Part shown: in pieces, positions 63,897 to 64,000 of the stretch | Layout: every line of letters starts with the position of its first letter | How positions within the stretch are numbered: the stretch's first letter is position 1 | Assembly: GCF_022919215.1 (NCBI RefSeq) | Contig: NZ_CP095046.1 | Location: forward strand, 620,001 to 684,000 | Length of the DNA: 64,000 nt | Reading direction: 5' to 3' | Origin: Hymenobacter cellulosilyticus | GTDB lineage: Bacteria > Bacteroidota > Bacteroidia > Cytophagales > Hymenobacteraceae | Notes under the pieces: model-generated | Databases searched by the model: none | What the model saw: the letters and a program-made list of their open reading frames with translations, nothing else | Told to the model about the DNA's origin: nothing | Program-made: the position numbers and the translations under genes

Positions 63897-64000
63897 ATGC
63901 ACGCCCCCTCTCCTTCCCCTTGTTTGCCCGCTGGTGGGTGCGCCTGCTGACGGTGCTGGCGGTGGGCGGCGTCAACTTCTTCGCCCATCTGGGGGCATTG
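63897..64000 (+). CDS. Start of a possible membrane glycosyltransferase (partial, apparent frameshift)
   Basis: The ATG at 63897 opens only a 17-codon frame, but one extra base at the C-run 63904-63908 gives MHAPLSFPLFARWWVRLLTV followed by LAVGGVNFFAHLGAL to the window edge. The hydrophobic first helix followed by NFFAHLGAL resembles the start of GT39/ArnT-like glycosyltransferases, but 34 residues are too few to be sure. Confidence 0.4.

Noticed and set aside
1..64000. tRNA, rRNA, insertion sequence or prophage genes
   Set aside because: I looked for cloverleaf-like segments, transposase motifs and phage structural genes and saw none; a dedicated scan (tRNAscan-SE, ISfinder) would settle this.

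Overview
The window looks like chromosomal DNA of a high-GC member of the Bacteroidota, most likely Hymenobacter or a close relative in the Cytophagales. The supporting signs are type IX secretion (T9SS) C-terminal sorting domains on three secreted proteins, promoters of the Bacteroidota form (TTTG, about 19 bases, TAnnTTTG), the gene order rpmB / rpmG / DUF4295 / ftsY / rimO, a bacillithiol gene (bshC), and many Cys-domain/TonB proteins. I see no plasmid, phage, transposase, CRISPR array, rRNA or tRNA.

Layout. 1-8.8 kb: bshC (cut by the window edge), a small membrane protein, rimO, an acyltransferase, an unknown exported protein, ftsY, DUF4295, rpmG, an exported Xaa-Pro aminopeptidase, rpmB and a DUF5522 protein. 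8.9-14.1 kb: a DUF2314-like exported protein, a LEA14-like membrane protein, rocD, a lipoprotein, hemB. 14.3-17.6 kb: an unusual trio (small HGD protein, LRR-like protein, VWA protein with a duplicated C-terminal domain). 17.9-31.5 kb: a giant secreted sugar dehydrogenase with PA14 and NPCBM modules, transglutaminase, GNAT, amino-acid permease, CDF transporter, a clan GH-A glycosidase followed by a PLD nuclease, ogt, an esterase, a TPR protein and a beta-barrel. 31.8-42.7 kb: M4 protease, two SDRs, ATP-grasp, two tandem M20 amidohydrolases, PAP2-like, phytanoyl-CoA dioxygenase, WG-repeat protein. 42.7-46.5 kb: a precisely 42-bp-phased palindrome array followed by five tandem TonB-C paralogues. 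46.5-64 kb: an HMG-CoA reductase with an added N-terminal domain, a BNR-repeat T9SS protein, homogentisate dioxygenase, transglutaminase, a CtpA-type S41 protease, ruvX-def, a zinc phospholipase C-like protein, an S9 peptidase, a sugar-nucleotide epimerase and the start of a possible membrane glycosyltransferase.

Data quality matters here. At least 15 genes, including essential ftsY, are broken by 20 apparent single-base losses (21 counting the partial gene at the right edge). Every one lies at a G or C homopolymer, and adding one base restores a full-length, family-like protein. I therefore annotate these as intact genes carrying probable sequencing or assembly errors, not as pseudogenes.

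The most interesting candidates for new biology are the 42-bp phased palindrome array in front of the TonB-C gene cluster, that cluster itself (predicted cytoplasmic Cys motif, one membrane segment, periplasmic TonB-C domain), the HGD/LRR/VWA trio, and two related families of stem-loop intergenic repeats.
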